Part shown: one piece after another, positions 1-11,900 of the stretch
Layout of the letters: each line of letters begins with the position of its first letter
How positions within the stretch are numbered: position 1 is the stretch's first letter
DNA from: Takakia lepidozioides
Taxonomy: Eukaryota > Streptophyta > Takakiopsida > Takakiales > Takakiaceae
DNA: 64,000 nucleotides
Reading direction: 5' to 3'
NCBI GenBank assembly: GCA_030704615.1
Contig: CM060731.1
Span: 81,384,756 to 81,448,755 of the forward strand
Translations under genes and position numbers: made by a program
Notes under the pieces: generated by a model
Databases searched by the model: none
What the model saw: only the letters and a program-made list of their open reading frames with translations
Told to the model about the DNA's origin: nothing

Positions 1-942
1 CTAAGACTTTGAACGAGGCAATTGAGAGGGCTGAATGTTTCTCAGATGTCCCTAGGGGTGAAAGACAAGGTCGTACGGAGCTGAACCACAAGAAGACCCG
101 GCGGGAAGGTGACTCCTTCCGACCGGAAAAGAAGTGGGATAGGCCACGCGGCGACAATGGCACGGAAATCGAAGGGAGGGCCTTCACACGTCAAGGCGGC
201 ACCCGGTGCTTCGAAAGGAAAAGCGGGTGGAGCGGCTTATGGCGGACAGAAGGTGACCTTTGATGGAGTGTGTTTCAATTGCAGAGAGCCCGGGCACATG
301 ACCAAGAAGTGCACGAAACCCCGACAATTGAACATGACTCGGGCAACCATGGAGCTGTCGGAAGATACCATCAGTTGCTTGGTGGAAGCGGTAGTCGCCA
401 GGACTTGCAAGGTAGGCAAATATTCTTGTGAGTTGTATCAGGAAACTAACGCATTGCGTAAAGGGAGTCACTTATTGTTCGTGGATGGGATAATATCTGG
501 AACTAACGTGTCATTGTTGGTGGACACAGGAGCGTCGCACTCCTTCATGACACCGGCAACGGCACAAAAGTTGGGACTCCCGACAACTGACGTAGGGGCC
601 TCTATTGAGGTGCGTTCTGCAAAAGGAGAACCGCAATTGGCGACGAGGTTGGCGTTCGATGTTCCTCTTCAACTGGGGAGTTGGGAGGGACGTGAGAACT
701 TCACCGTCTGCGAGATCGATGGAATGGATCTCATTTTGGGGATGACCTTTTTGAGCAAATCCGGAGCGGTCATAGATGGCCGCATGAGGGTAGTCACGCT
801 GCCATGTTGGAATGGTGGCGAGGTCTTACGAGTTTCGGAAACGCCCAAACCCGTGGGAGGGCGAATAAACCTTCTGTCAGCAAGGAGTGGGCCGTGGAGG
901 AGGCACACGAGCCCCAGTTTTTGCTCTACATTAGAGAAGTGA
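1..942 (+). pseudogene. gag (C-terminal part) and aspartic protease of gypsy element 1
   Basis: The frame that opens at 109 holds a CCHC zinc knuckle (CFNCREPGHMTKKC, about 271-312) that binds retroelement RNA, followed by a retropepsin core LLVDTGASH (about 514-540) and a later ILGMTFL strand typical of gypsy proteases. The first ~140 bases read as gag-like sequence in a different frame, which suggests a frameshift around 130-150. The protease frame stops at 942 and overlaps the pol frame, which opens at 804; chromoviruses usually have one continuous gag-pol frame, so this is probably another frameshift, near 865-890. No canonical in-frame slippery heptamer was found there. Confidence 0.85.
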
Positions 943-2792
943 AGGGTGAAGGCGATGGAGAGCCGAGCCCAGATTGGATCAAAGGGATTTTGGAGAAATA
1001 CCATGATGTGATGCCGGAGGATTTGCCAAGCGGCTTGCCACCGCGAAGAGGAGTTGACCACAAGATTGAGGTGATACCGGGATCGGAACCGCCTGCCAAG
1101 GCGCCCTACCGGTTGAGCCACAGAGAGTTGGTCGAGCTGAAGACTCAGCTCAAGGATCTAATGTCAAAGGGGTACATCCGGCCGAGTAAGTCACCTTACG
1201 GAGCCCCGGTGCTATTTGCAGACAAGAAGGATGGGACGCTGCGGATGTGTGTCGATTACAGGGCTCTGAATAAGGTGACTATCAAAAACCGGTACCCTTT
1301 GCCAAGGATCGACAACCTTTTCGATCGGTTGGCAGGAGCGAAGTATTTCAGCCGGATCGATCTACGCTCCGGCTATCATCAAATTCGAGTGGCGGAAGGA
1401 GATGAGGAAAAGACCGCGTGCAGGACGAGGTATGGTTCGTATGAGTTCTTGGTGATGCCTTTTGGGCTCACCAACGCACCCGCGACCTTTAGCACGCTGA
1501 TGAACAGTCTTTTCCAGGAGTGGTTGGATGACTTTGTGATCGTGTACATCGACGACATCTTGGTGTATTCGAAAACAAAGGAGGAGCACCTAGAGCACCT
1601 CAAAAGGGTGTTCCAGAAATTGCGAGAATGGAAGCTGTATGCCAAAGCTTTAAAGTGCGAATTCGGGGTCACAAAAGTGGAGTTCCTGGGGCATGTGATT
1701 ACACAGGATGGGATCAAAATGGATGATAGAAAGGTGAGGGCGATCTTGGACTGGGAGCCTCCGACTTCGGTCCCGGGAGTGCGATCCTTCCTTGGACTCG
1801 CCTCCTATTATCGGAAGTATGTGAGAAATTTTGCCAAGATCGCGGGGCCGTTGTCAGACCTTCTGTGTAAATCTAAAGTCTGGGCATGGAACACATTTTG
1901 TGGCCAAGCTTTTGCTGAATTGAAGCAGCGGATGGCGGAAGCTCCAGTCTTGAAAATCCCGGAGTTTGATCGTCCGTTCGAGATACATACAGATGCGTCG
2001 GACTTCGCGATTGGGGGTGTACTGATGCAAGATGGACGTCCAGTGGCTTACGAAAGTAAGCAACTGAATGAAGTGGAGCGACGGTGGCCGACGCACGAGA
2101 AAGAGATGAAGGCGGTGGTGCACTGTCTTGAGCTTTGGCGCCACTATGTTGGTTCCAACCCAGTAAAGGTGTTCACGGACAATGTCACGGTGAAGTATTT
2201 TGCCACGCAGCCCAAGTTGTCCCCAAAACAACTTAGGTGGCAAGATACTTTGGCGGTGTTCGACGTGGATATCCAGTACAAACCGGGACGAGACAACGTG
2301 GTGGCCAATGCTTTAAGTAGAAAGCAGCAGATGTACAAAGGCGAGACGGCGCTCCAAAGGAAGATCCGGAAGGCTTCCCGGAAGGATGAGCTGGCGAAGT
2401 CCGTGATGCAGGACTTGAGGATGGGGGTTAAATCGCAGTTTCACTTGCAAAATGGACTGCTCCGGTATAAGCAAAAGCGTCTCTACGTGCCGAAGGGAGG
2501 GATCAGAGATAGCCTCTTGAGAGAATGCCATGATAGCCCGCTTGCGGGCCACGGCGGAGCCAAGCGCACTGCGGCACTCTTGAAGAAAGAGTATTTCTGG
2601 CCCAAACTGAGGGAGGAGGCAGAGGAGTATGTCAAGACATGCACCATATGCCAACAAAACCGGAGCGAGTACAAAAAGCAAGCGGGGCTGTTACAACCCT
2701 TGCCGATTCCAGAGGGGACTTGGGAAAATGGTTTTCATGACTGCTATGCCGCTGTCAAAAGGATTCGATGCAATCATGGTGGTGGTGGATAG
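804..2792 (+). pseudogene. pol: reverse transcriptase, RNase H and integrase zinc domain of gypsy element 1
   Basis: The frame encodes a gypsy reverse transcriptase with [10 protein letters not shown]-like (here [12 protein letters not shown]) and the catalytic [10 protein letters not shown] motif (about 1546-1575). RNase H follows with [15 protein letters not shown] and ALSRK. The HHCC integrase zinc-binding domain (H...H...CTICQ, about 2528-2655) comes next. The frame then leaves integrase just after TWEN, and the remaining residues before the stop at 2792 do not resemble integrase. A deletion of about 8 bases near 2728-2735 explains this. RT and RNase H motifs are intact, so the damage is limited to the frame breaks. 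Confidence 0.92.
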
Positions 2793-3795
2793 GTTCAGTA
2801 AAATGGGCCATTTCATCCCCACCAAGGAGACGGCAATGGCACAGGAAACAGGGCGACTTTACTTCGCCCACGTCTTAAAGCATCATGGAGTCCCGAAGGA
2901 TATTGTCTCGGACCGCGATCCAAAGTTTACGAGTAAATTTTGGAGGGCACTTTGGAAGAAGATGGGGACGAGGCTGAAAATGAGCACCGCCTTCCGACCT
3001 ACGACCGACGGCCAAACAGAAAGAGTGAATTCCGTAGTGAAGCAGATCTTGCGGAATTACGTGTCGGCAGACCAAACAGACTGGGTGGAACACTTAGACG
3101 CGGCAGAGTTCTGTTATAATAACACAGAACACTCCGCAACGGGAGTTTCCCCTTTCGTATTGGTCTATGGAAAAGCACCTCTGGTGCCGACAAGTTGGGC
3201 CGAACAGGACGTTGAGAAACCGGCAGTAGCGGCAGTACTGGAAGAACGCGAGCGTTTGTTGAAGCTCACAAAGTACAACATTGCCAAAGATAGGAAACGG
3301 TATGAAAGGCAGACGAATCGGAAGCGGAGGGAAGTGAAGTTTGAGGCAGGCACAGAGGTCTGGTTGAACATCAAGAATTTCCGACTACCTCCGGAAGTCA
3401 GTCCGAAGTTCGTACCTCCGTATGCGGGACCCTTTCGCATTCGGAAGGTTATGAATGAGGATGTGTATGAATTGGAGTTGCCGGCAAACAGCAAGGTGCA
3501 CCCAGTATTCCATGTCTCCCTTTTGAAGCCTTACTTCAAAGATGAAGCGCGTCCGAATCGGCAACAAGTGTTGCGTCCGCCACCTATGCTGTTGGATCAT
3601 GAAAATGAACCTCAGTACGAGGTGGAGGCAATACTTAAGTCGAGGAAGTTCAAGAACCGAGAAACGGAGTATCTCGTCAAATGGAAGGGCTATCATCAGG
3701 TGGAGGCATCTTGGGTGCGTGCCTCAGAAATGGGAAACGCATCCGAGGCGGTTGCAGCTTTCGAAGGGCGACCTCAAAAGCGGAAGAAGCGTTGA
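2730..3795 (+). pseudogene. Integrase catalytic core and C-terminal chromodomain of gypsy element 1
   Basis: The frame resumes integrase at [14 protein letters not shown] and carries VSDRDPKFTSKFW (second catalytic Asp) and TDGQTERVN (catalytic Glu). The first catalytic Asp normally sits in MDF just before this point; here the codon reads Val (MVFMTAMP), so the DDE triad appears broken. Residues encoded at about 3617-3760 form a chromodomain (YEVEAILKSRK, EYLVKWKGY, ASWVRASEM). In chromoviruses this domain steers integration towards particular chromatin. The protein ends in a basic tail. Integrase-chromodomain assignment is very secure; activity is unlikely. Confidence 0.92.
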
Positions 3796-3829
3796 TGGGG
3801 ACATCAACCTTGGAGCATGGGGGAGGAAA

Positions 3830-5425
3830 TGCATGCTTAGCCCGGCTTAGCTAGCTTAGGAATCCGATTGCAAAAACTTGTATTGTACAAAACGTGCTAT
3901 AAATGAAATGGCTTCCAAATGTTGTGCGTCCTATTTTGTTTGGAATGGTGATGCATGGTATGGTTGGCTAGTGTGTAGAATGCATGCTAGCTTATAAAAG
4001 TGGGAGAGGTAAATTGGGTTAATCGTGTGTTTGCGTAGTGCCGAAATCGGGTGACCCCCATCCAAGGGGCAAGGAAATTGCGCCTTCTTTGGGAGTTCAC
4101 GTGCTAGTGCGCACCTGGCGCGTGCGCGTACTATAACTGCGCTACCGAGGGGGTTGCCTTGTAGTGCGGGCTAACACGGAAGCTACGTGCTTCTGTTCAC
4201 GTACTATAATCGTGTAGCCTCGGGACGAAGTCGTAGTGCGGCTTCGGCGTGTTCCCGTACCTCAGGCCAGCATTCCAAGGCGGACCCAATTGTAATGATT
4301 GGGGCGCACGGTTGGTTCAAGGTTATCTTCCTAGTCAAAGAGGGTTCCAGGTGAACCCTTGCTCAAGGTGATGCCAAAAGCGGCATCATGAGCGGTCGCA
4401 AGCAATATTGTTGCAGTAAGGCGATTCGATCCTCGGGGAGGATCGTTCCTTGGCCTTGAAGTAGGCCAAGAAGAGTGCACTGGGAGGAGCTGGAGAGGCT
4501 CCACCCTTGGCCGGGACTTGGAGGAAGTCGGCCGAACTAGCTAGTGGAGAGTAGAGTCAAGTGTGGGGTTTGATTCTTTGCCATGGGACGCCATGGTACG
4601 GAAACAAACTCCTTGATGTGGGACGCCACAACTTGGATGTTCGTTTCTACAAAATGGACAAGTCGATGAGGACATCGACTCCTTGTTGGTAGGGGTGTGT
4701 GTCGCGCCCCCTTGCCTTGAGAGCAGGGGGGTCGGGACACATGAGGGGCTGCCCCTGTGGTGGGGGCAGCGGCAGCGATAGGTATGGGGGCTGAAGCACC
4801 CTTGAGTGCCCAAGGCACTCAAGAAGGCGGAGGCGCTCACTAGATGGAGCCCCGCACACCGGGTTGCGGTGGGGGTGGCTCCACAAGGGGTGGTGGTAGC
4901 TTAGCGGGACTTAGTGGCGGTGACATAGGACTCACCATGGGGGCGGAGACCTCGTGGTGGGAGTCGTGGGGAGTCTTGGGACTCATCACGGTCCATAGGG
5001 GCCGTGGTGAGTGGGCCAAGACTCACCGCGACTCATCACCGGGAGTCGAGGGTTTTCGTGGTGGTTCGCCATAAAATGGCATGGCTGGTTGTGAAACCCC
5101 CGCGGACAGCTACAGAAGTATATATAGGGAGTAGTAACCCCGAGAACGATGCAAGCCCGTTGGTGACCAAAAACTAGTGAGTAAGCGAGCGAGCCGGAAA
5201 GCGACCAAAGAGTGGGGAGCTGTTCCGGACTGCCATCTACCAAAGGGAATTCCACTAGGCCCAAATAGGTGGAGGGTTTAGTGGGGGAGCAAAGGGGGAC
5301 CGTTATGTCCCGGTGAGCAGCCGAAGCTCCAAGTTGGCCCGGCGGCCAGGTTGGGAGTCAGGCGCGCGCATCAAAGCGAGTAACTATGACTTGAAGGGGA
5401 GTTTACCGAAGTGAGGTGCGCGACA
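3830..5425 (+). repeat. 3' LTR of gypsy element 1
   Basis: The segment starts with TG directly after the purine tract GGGGGAGGAAA and ends ...GCGCGACA, directly before the host tandem repeat resumes (AGGCCTCTC). Length is about 1.6 kb. A TATA-like TATATATA at 5119-5126 would be the LTR promoter. An imperfection-free 10-bp inverted repeat (CTTGAGTGCC at 4801-4810, GGCACTCAAG at 4814-4823) could form a hairpin. The borders are inferred from TG...CA and the host repeat; the 5' LTR is not available to confirm. A 113-bp piece recurs at 57299-57411. Confidence 0.7.
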
Positions 5426-7200
5426 AGGCCTCTCTAAGGCTTCCATATCATATTTCTATGCTCCATTTCATGGACTTGGTCAAAAGATACAGGCCCTCCG
5501 GGTCACTCCCAGTATTTTCAAAACCACGCGAGAACAAATATAGGGTGTAGTTTATTTTTTTGAGATAAATTTTAGAAAAGCCTTACTTAGAAATAATGGT
5601 AGGACAATATCCGTTCACCCAGTTGTTTTTTTAAAATTGTCACAAAAAATCCAGAGTTTTACATAAAAAAATTAATGTAATAAAAGATTTTATCTACAGA
5701 ATAATATATCCATCCTTATGAAGTTTCTCATATTTCATCCAACTCTAATCCATCAGGATGAAATCTTCTCAAAATTTTATTCATTCATCAGACTTATTTG
5801 ATGAATAAGCCTGCTCTACCAAAATCTGGGGTCCTTCGATTATGATGTTTTTGAATTGGTTCTCTAAAGGTAGATGTCACCTGAAGTTCAAATATGATTC
5901 CAGTGATACACAGTGGATTGATATTGAGACCATAATCTCAATAGTGACTATAACATTTGAACCACCTCAGAACTTGTACTCTTTAGATCCAAATGATATT
6001 GCGGCTTTGAATGAGTTCGTGGCTAATGAAAATTAAACTTTTCCTTGGGTCCAACATTTGACTTATGTATGGAATGTTGTTTGTGTGAATAGAAATTTTG
6101 AAATTATATATATATATATTTAAATAAAATCTAATTAATTTTTGCAAAAAACAATTTATAAAAAAATAGGGTATTATGAACCAAAGGGTTTTACAATATT
6201 ACCTAAAGATAGGGTGGAAAAAAATAATTTAAAAAATATAGCCTAGTATAAATATACTTTTGTACGCACGTGATATGGAAAAAATACATATAGTGACCCC
6301 CCCGTGCCTTTGGAGAGCCTCATTCAATGCCAAATTAGCTTGCATAGTCTCAAACCTAATCTTTGACACCCACGTTTTCTTTCACACACTTGTACTCCAA
6401 CCTTGTGTAGGCCTCCCCAAGGCTCCCATGGCAGGTACCCATTCTCCATTTCATGGCCTTGGTCAAAAGATATATGCCAACTTCATAGGGTCTCTTAATT
6501 CCAATGCCACATTGGCTTCAGTATGGGGTGTCTCATATCTGAAATGCGAAGTGGTTTCCCATTTTTGACACTTACTTCCACTCAAACCTTGTGTGTGCCT
6601 ATGTAAGGTCTCCATTGCTCCTACTCTTTGCTCAAAATGGTGGCCTTGGTCAAAAGATACATTCCCCCTTTTGAAGACCATTTCCAAAGGCCAAAGTAGC
6701 TTCAATAGGGTCCGCCTCAAACTTGGATATTGCTATGACATCTTGTTTCTTTTTCTATATCTATACTCAGACCTTGTGTAGGCTTCTATTAGGCTTCTAT
6801 AGCATATATCCATGGTCCATTTCACGGATTTGATCAAAACATATTGGACCCCCTTTGAGGGCCTCATCGAATGCTTCAATAGGAGGTGTCACTGACCTGA
6901 AATCTGATATGAAACTCTCTTTTTCTTTATAGGTTTGTTGGCAATCCTTTGTGTAGGCCTCTTGAAGGCTCCCGTTATATGTATCTATGTTCCAGTTCAT
7001 GGCATTAGTCAGAAGATGTAGGCAAACTTGTGGGGGGCCCATGTAATGTCAAATTAGCTTCAATAGTGGGTGTCTCAGACCTAATTTTTTTTCTTTAGGC
7101 CTCCCATTCATGCACGTATCCATGCTCCATTTGATTGAATTCGTGATAAGACAGAGGCCCCCTTTTGATGACAACTTCGAATTGTAACGTAGCTTCATTG
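5426..7200. repeat. Diverged tandem array, ~180-bp unit, interrupted by AT-rich insert
   Basis: A sequence close to CTCCATTTCATGG followed by CTTGGTCAAAAGATA recurs at about 5461, 6444, 6640, 6815, 6990 and 7120, with spacing near 178-181 bases from 6444 to 7007. Each unit also carries a GTGTAGGCCTC...AAGGCTCC block. The first unit (5426-5510) is cut off from the rest by about 780 bases of AT-rich DNA (5511-6290). The array is old, judging by the divergence between units. It could be a satellite remnant or the repeated part of a larger element. Confidence 0.75.
5511..6290. other. AT-rich insert inside the ~180-bp array
   Basis: This stretch is much richer in A and T than its surroundings and splits the tandem array, so it is probably an insertion. 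It holds one small coding-like frame at 5842-6036 on the plus strand (64 codons, ending IAALNEFVANEN) that resembles the end of a real protein but that I do not recognise. No clear terminal repeats were found. There is a short TA run at about 6107-6120. Confidence 0.4.
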
Positions 7201-7677
7201 AGGGGTGTGTCTGTATTGAACACTGATATTACCTATTTTTTTTGCACGTACTTGTACATCTTTGGGCCTTTGATTGTAAAAATGTGATTTGGTTTTTACT
7301 TTTTAGGTATGGCTTCATCCACCAACACATCAACGACTACTACGAAAGCGACAAACTTTGTATGGACAAACATTGACACATAGCTTCCCAACGACGCTAG
7401 GTCGTGAGACTGTGAGCGTAGGCTCACGTTTGTCCACGTACAAATCTGCGCTCACACCACGTCATCAAATGGTAAGAGAACCTATTCACGTGGATATGGA
7501 CCTAATTACCGTAAAGTAGCATGGGACAACATGGACAACACAGAAAAAACATCGAATCCTCAATTCATATTCATATCGCTGATGGTTGTAACCACACATT
7601 GTGCAACAGATCACACCGTTGTGATCTATTATAAATCACATTGTGCAACATTGTTGCAATAGAGACGATATGAGAGG

Positions 7678-7822
7678 GTGCGGGGAAAAAATGCATGCGT
7701 TGACGCACACATTTTTTCCAGCAACAAACCCCTCTGTTTTTTTTGGGGGGGGGGGGAGGGGGGGGGGGGTTTGGTTTGTTGGGGGAAAAATGCGTGCATT
7801 GACGTACACCTTTTTTCCATCT
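7678..7822. repeat. Foldback element with G-tract centre
   Basis: Two imperfect arms of about 50 bases face each other. The left arm (7690-7735) contains GGAAAAAATG, TGCGTTGACGCA and CAACAAACCC. The right arm (7768-7822) reads back as the same pattern (GGAAAAAAGG..., CAACAAACC). Between them are two runs of 12 G (7745-7756 and 7758-7769). This looks like a small foldback or MITE-like element. The G tracts may be unstable in cloning or sequencing. Confidence 0.5.
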
Positions 7823-8020
7823 AAACCATTATGTTTCTTTACAGAAAATTACCTCAACAATAGTTTTTGAATCAACATCAAATCAAACATCAAATCATCA
7901 AATCATATCAAAACATCAATTCATCAATTCATCAAATCAAAAATCACATATGTTGTTCAAGCTCAACTTTTGCCCGCATGTGCTTGAATATGTCAGCAAC
8001 ACATGTACAGAGATTCAACT

Positions 8021-8047
8021 AGACCAAAAAAAAAAAAAAAAAAAAAA
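8021..8047. repeat. Poly(A) tract
   Basis: A run of about 23 A (roughly 8025-8047) with flanking ACAAACAAATC. It could be a retroposon tail on the plus strand, but no matching retroposon body was recognised upstream. Confidence 0.5.
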
Positions 8048-8696
8048 CAAACAAATCAAAACATTTGCCTCCCCAACGACACACTCACTCCTCAACCAAT
8101 TTTGAATTAAATCGAATTTTAATGAATTCTAAATACATAATTGGATTTAGAATGACTATGATTGCGGGTTTTTGCAAGTATAACTTGGCCATGATCAGCC
8201 ACATCTTGGCTAAAAACTTGAGAACTTCGTAGTGAATATCCTCGAGTTGCATTGTCACTCCTAAATCCAAAAGGAGAGGAAGGTTGAGAGTTCTCCTTAC
8301 CCAAAGACCTTGCCAGAGCCTTGAGTCTCATACTGGCTATCACTAGAATTACCAAAATTGGGCCACATTGAGCCTCTTAGCACATCATTCACCTTGGATG
8401 TGAAGCCGATAGGGTGGCCCTTCTCTTCCTCTCAACCCATCCCAAGATCTCCGCTGCTTGTCTCTTCCAGAGGTAACAAGAATTTGTAGGCTGTGGGAAA
8501 GATGGCCAGACAATGCGTGATGGTTTTTTCAAGGCCATCATTCAGCGCTCCCAACGCCAAAACATCCACTTGCTCAGAAGATGCACCCAAGGAGCGAGCC
8601 CATTTAACGACAACAACAGCCTCAACATGTAGATGTCTAGGTGCTGGGGGAGGCGACTCTTCGGACCCATGACAACAACAAATTGTGGAGATAAGC

Positions 8697-8931
8697 ATTG
8701 ACAAACGCCGACAGAGCCCCTCACAGTAATGACTTCCCCTCCCTAGCTCTCCCTTTTAGCCTGTACACTCGCACACAGCCGATAATGAGAGAGACTATGA
8801 ACGATCTCTGTTGATTGACAACCGCCGACAGAGCCCCTCACAGTAATGACTTCCCTCCCTAGCTCTCCCTTTTAGCCTGTACACTCGCACACAGCCGATA
8901 ATGAGAGAGACTATGAACGATCTCTGTTGAT
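8697..8931. repeat. 117-bp tandem duplication
   Basis: Two nearly identical copies start at 8697 and 8814 (ATTGACAA[A/C]CGCCGACAG...). They differ by one substitution near the start and one missing C in a C run (CTTCCCCTCCC versus CTTCCCTCCC). The unit carries no recognisable gene. The near-identity points to a recent duplication or an assembly artefact. Confidence 0.85.
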
Positions 8932-11900
8932 GCCTCCTCCACAGGAAACCAAGCCAGTATGCACTCAACGGACACTCGTAGGAACCTCAACAATGTACGC
9001 TCAACGATAACCTGCACACGACACAACGACAATTTGCAACAAGCATTAAAGCAAGAGAGACGAAACGCACGCAAAGACCAAATTCGCGCGGAAGAGAGAA
9101 CAAGAACGGCGGGAGTTGGCACCTTTGACCCCACTCCTCACGAAACAACGTAACTTTGCCCTAACAGCGAATTAGGGTAATCTGCAAATCGATCCTGAGA
9201 CTCCACTTCGGCCCCCATCCTATGACGCAGGTTTTATCAAAATCCACCAAAATCTGAAAAAGATATTAATTGTCAAAGACCCCAAATGGCCCATTTTGGG
9301 CCTGGTGGTCATTTAAGGGTTAAAATCTGCCTTTGATAAAAGGCCCCTCAAAAAATATGGTAGCATCCCCTCACCCAATTGAAGTATGACTAAGAAATAA
9401 CAGCGTATTTGGACAGAAACCAAGTCCATTTGGATCCTAAATAGTGGTCATGAAGTTTCTCTCAAAACAAAGAACAGTTCTTCAACCACACACAAAACTA
9501 GCCCTAAATCGTTGTGTTCTTTTGGCAAATTGCAAGGGGGACAATGGTTGATATTGGTAAGACGCTTCTGTGCAAAATTAACGGCTGCAACTCATACATC
9601 ATAGAAAGTATCGCACACCACTAAGAAGTGCAATGTTACTACAACCATAAAAGCAAGATGTGCATGGACTCTTCCGGTTTCCTCTCTTCCTTTCTGGAGT
9701 CTCCTTTCAAATTCTTTGACCCTCCCAAGCTTACAAGAAACCATGGACACAACTTTGTGGAGAATGCGCAACATCAACTTGCACTCAACTCCCAATTCCA
9801 ATGCACCTGGGCTAGGCGGGAAGTCACTTGGCCCAAACGCATTACAAATCTCATTGTTTTTCCAATTGTCACATCTTATGGGATCCCTTTGGCACTGTGA
9901 ACGTGTTTGATAAATGCCATCAAAATACAATATCTGAAACTCCTTGATCTGGACTTACAGAGTGGTGGGCTAAGTGGGTCATAATGAAACCCTAATATCA
10001 CCTTTTTAGGGCTTAAATGCCCAGGGCGCGGATAGGCGGCATGATGTGGGGGCTGGTGACCTGCTGCAGCCCGTGCTTGCAGACCCGACTGCCGGCTCCG
10101 GATTCCTACGGCCGTCGCTCTGCCCGACCCGACACGACTGCGGGCAGGGTCGTGGGCGCGACCGCCGCGCGCGGTAGTCCGCAGGTCCCACCCTCGCTGC
10201 GTCGCTCTGAAAGGAATGGGCACACGCCTGAGGCCCATGCCTCCCTCTTATTAATACTCTGCTGGGTCCACCATGTCTGAACCCTCACTCAACGCCAACC
10301 AAGGCTGCTCAACTTTGTGTTTCTTCTTCCTTCCCTTTCCTTTCCTTTTCTTCCTGCTCCTCATCACTGTGTTTCAGCTGTGTGTAACATTTTTGTTGAC
10401 ATCTAGGTAGCGTATTGGGCATGAAGTAGGTGTTGTGCATAAGCTCTGACGTTGGCGTGTTACAATCGCCCAAATATCACCCTTGCTGTGTAGTTTTTGA
10501 GGTGGACAAGAGAGATGGATCCTGAACAAAATTGAAATTTGTGTTGCAACTTGCAGCTTGCACTTCGGTCACTGAGCAGCCAAAGTGATTGGGGTTTCAA
10601 TTAAAAATTAGGCAAGGATAGTTGTTTGTCAGGATGGATTGGCTTATCGGTCTTTGCTGTGATTTACTACTGTACATACCCCAATATGGCAATCAGTTAT
10701 TATAATAGTACCTGTTGAAAGGGAATTGTATACTGTAACCACAAAGAACTTAGAGACCACAGAAACAGCCTTTTGCATTACAACTTTCTGGGCCTCAAGG
10801 TTTCATTGAATGATTTGTCCTAAAAATATGTGGCAATGCAGTAGCAAACAACACATAACTATTTTTGTGAGGACCTTTTTAATGCATTTCTTTTTTTCCC
10901 TGACTACCTCAGTCTCTACACATATTCTCCCGTACTTCCTTTCTGCCAATTATGATGCAATCCTCCAAGCAGTAAAATACTATTAGTGCATGTTCAGTTA
11001 GTGCACAATACAGTTGTTGGTCTTTGAGCTGATCCTCTCTGTAGGAGATTTGCTAGCAAGTTTGAGAGGGCAAATCACTACCTAAAGCATTCATCATCCA
11101 AAGGCTTATGTAACTCTGAAGAACCCAGTGGTCATGTTTTGACTTGTAAAACCTGAACCCTTTGTGAGGGATTGCTGTTTTATCCATAACTCCAATTGCT
11201 CCAAAATAAAGAAGAAGTTTGTGGGGCAGATCTATCTTGCACATGGTCCGAAGTCCGAACAGGATGTTGGAACACTGCGGCTTCCTGGCAAGCTTTCATC
11301 AGCTAGCTACTTGTTGGCAGGAAGTTTTGTAGGTAGACGAAAGAGACGGCACTCTCTGGATGTCAAATGGCAGGCAAAGGCTGACATGCGTGAGGGTCTG
11401 ACGTTCATAGGCCCGTGACTCATACACCTTCTGCATGTGCCCCCAACGTCTTGCTCACTGCCGTGTGGCTGTTGAAGTTAGCTCTTGGGGGGTTGCTCCA
11501 CAATGTTGACCTCTTTTACATCACTCACCGTTGTTGGCTCAATAACGACTGTCACTTGTCGGTTGCATTGAGCTGGATGATGACAAACAAAATCAAAGAG
11601 TCAATTTCTCTACTGCACAGGTAGTCTTCTCGTGTAGCCTTTGGCAGCTGCTCATCGCAGTGTAATTGCAAGAATCTTTACGGGTATAGTCTGGCATTTT
11701 AGTCAAGGTCCAAAAGTTGACGACTCAACCTGGAAAAAGATGGGAACTCCTTCGTCACTATGAACTGTAACCTCTCCAGATGGCACAAATGCACTAGATG
11801 TGAACTGTCACCTGTCCCAGCTGATAACCCACTGCTCGAACTGGAAAATGTGCAGTTTGAACGTTTTTCTCTTGGCCACAGCTCTGGCGTTGAATGGTCC

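Larger units (their letters stand above)
1..5425 (+). mobile_element. Ty3/gypsy chromovirus (chromodomain LTR retrotransposon), 5' end outside window
   Basis: The coding order gag zinc knuckle, aspartic protease, RT, RNase H, integrase and chromodomain is that of a Ty3/gypsy chromovirus. The 5' LTR and most of gag lie left of the window. The coding part ends at 3795 and is followed by a purine-rich tract (about 3816-3829) and a long 3' LTR. The element is split over several reading frames, so it looks inactive. Its right border at about 5425 abuts a ~180-bp tandem repeat array, so it inserted into that array. Family assignment is secure; exact borders are inferred because the 5' LTR cannot be compared. 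Confidence 0.9.

Noticed and set aside
844-850. CCCAAAC as a -1 frameshift site between protease and pol
   Set aside because: The heptamer is not in the phase needed for X XXY YYZ slippage in the protease frame.
4537-5264. Open frames on both strands of about 60-100 codons
   Set aside because: They lie within the LTR of gypsy element 1 and have low-complexity Gly/Pro composition.
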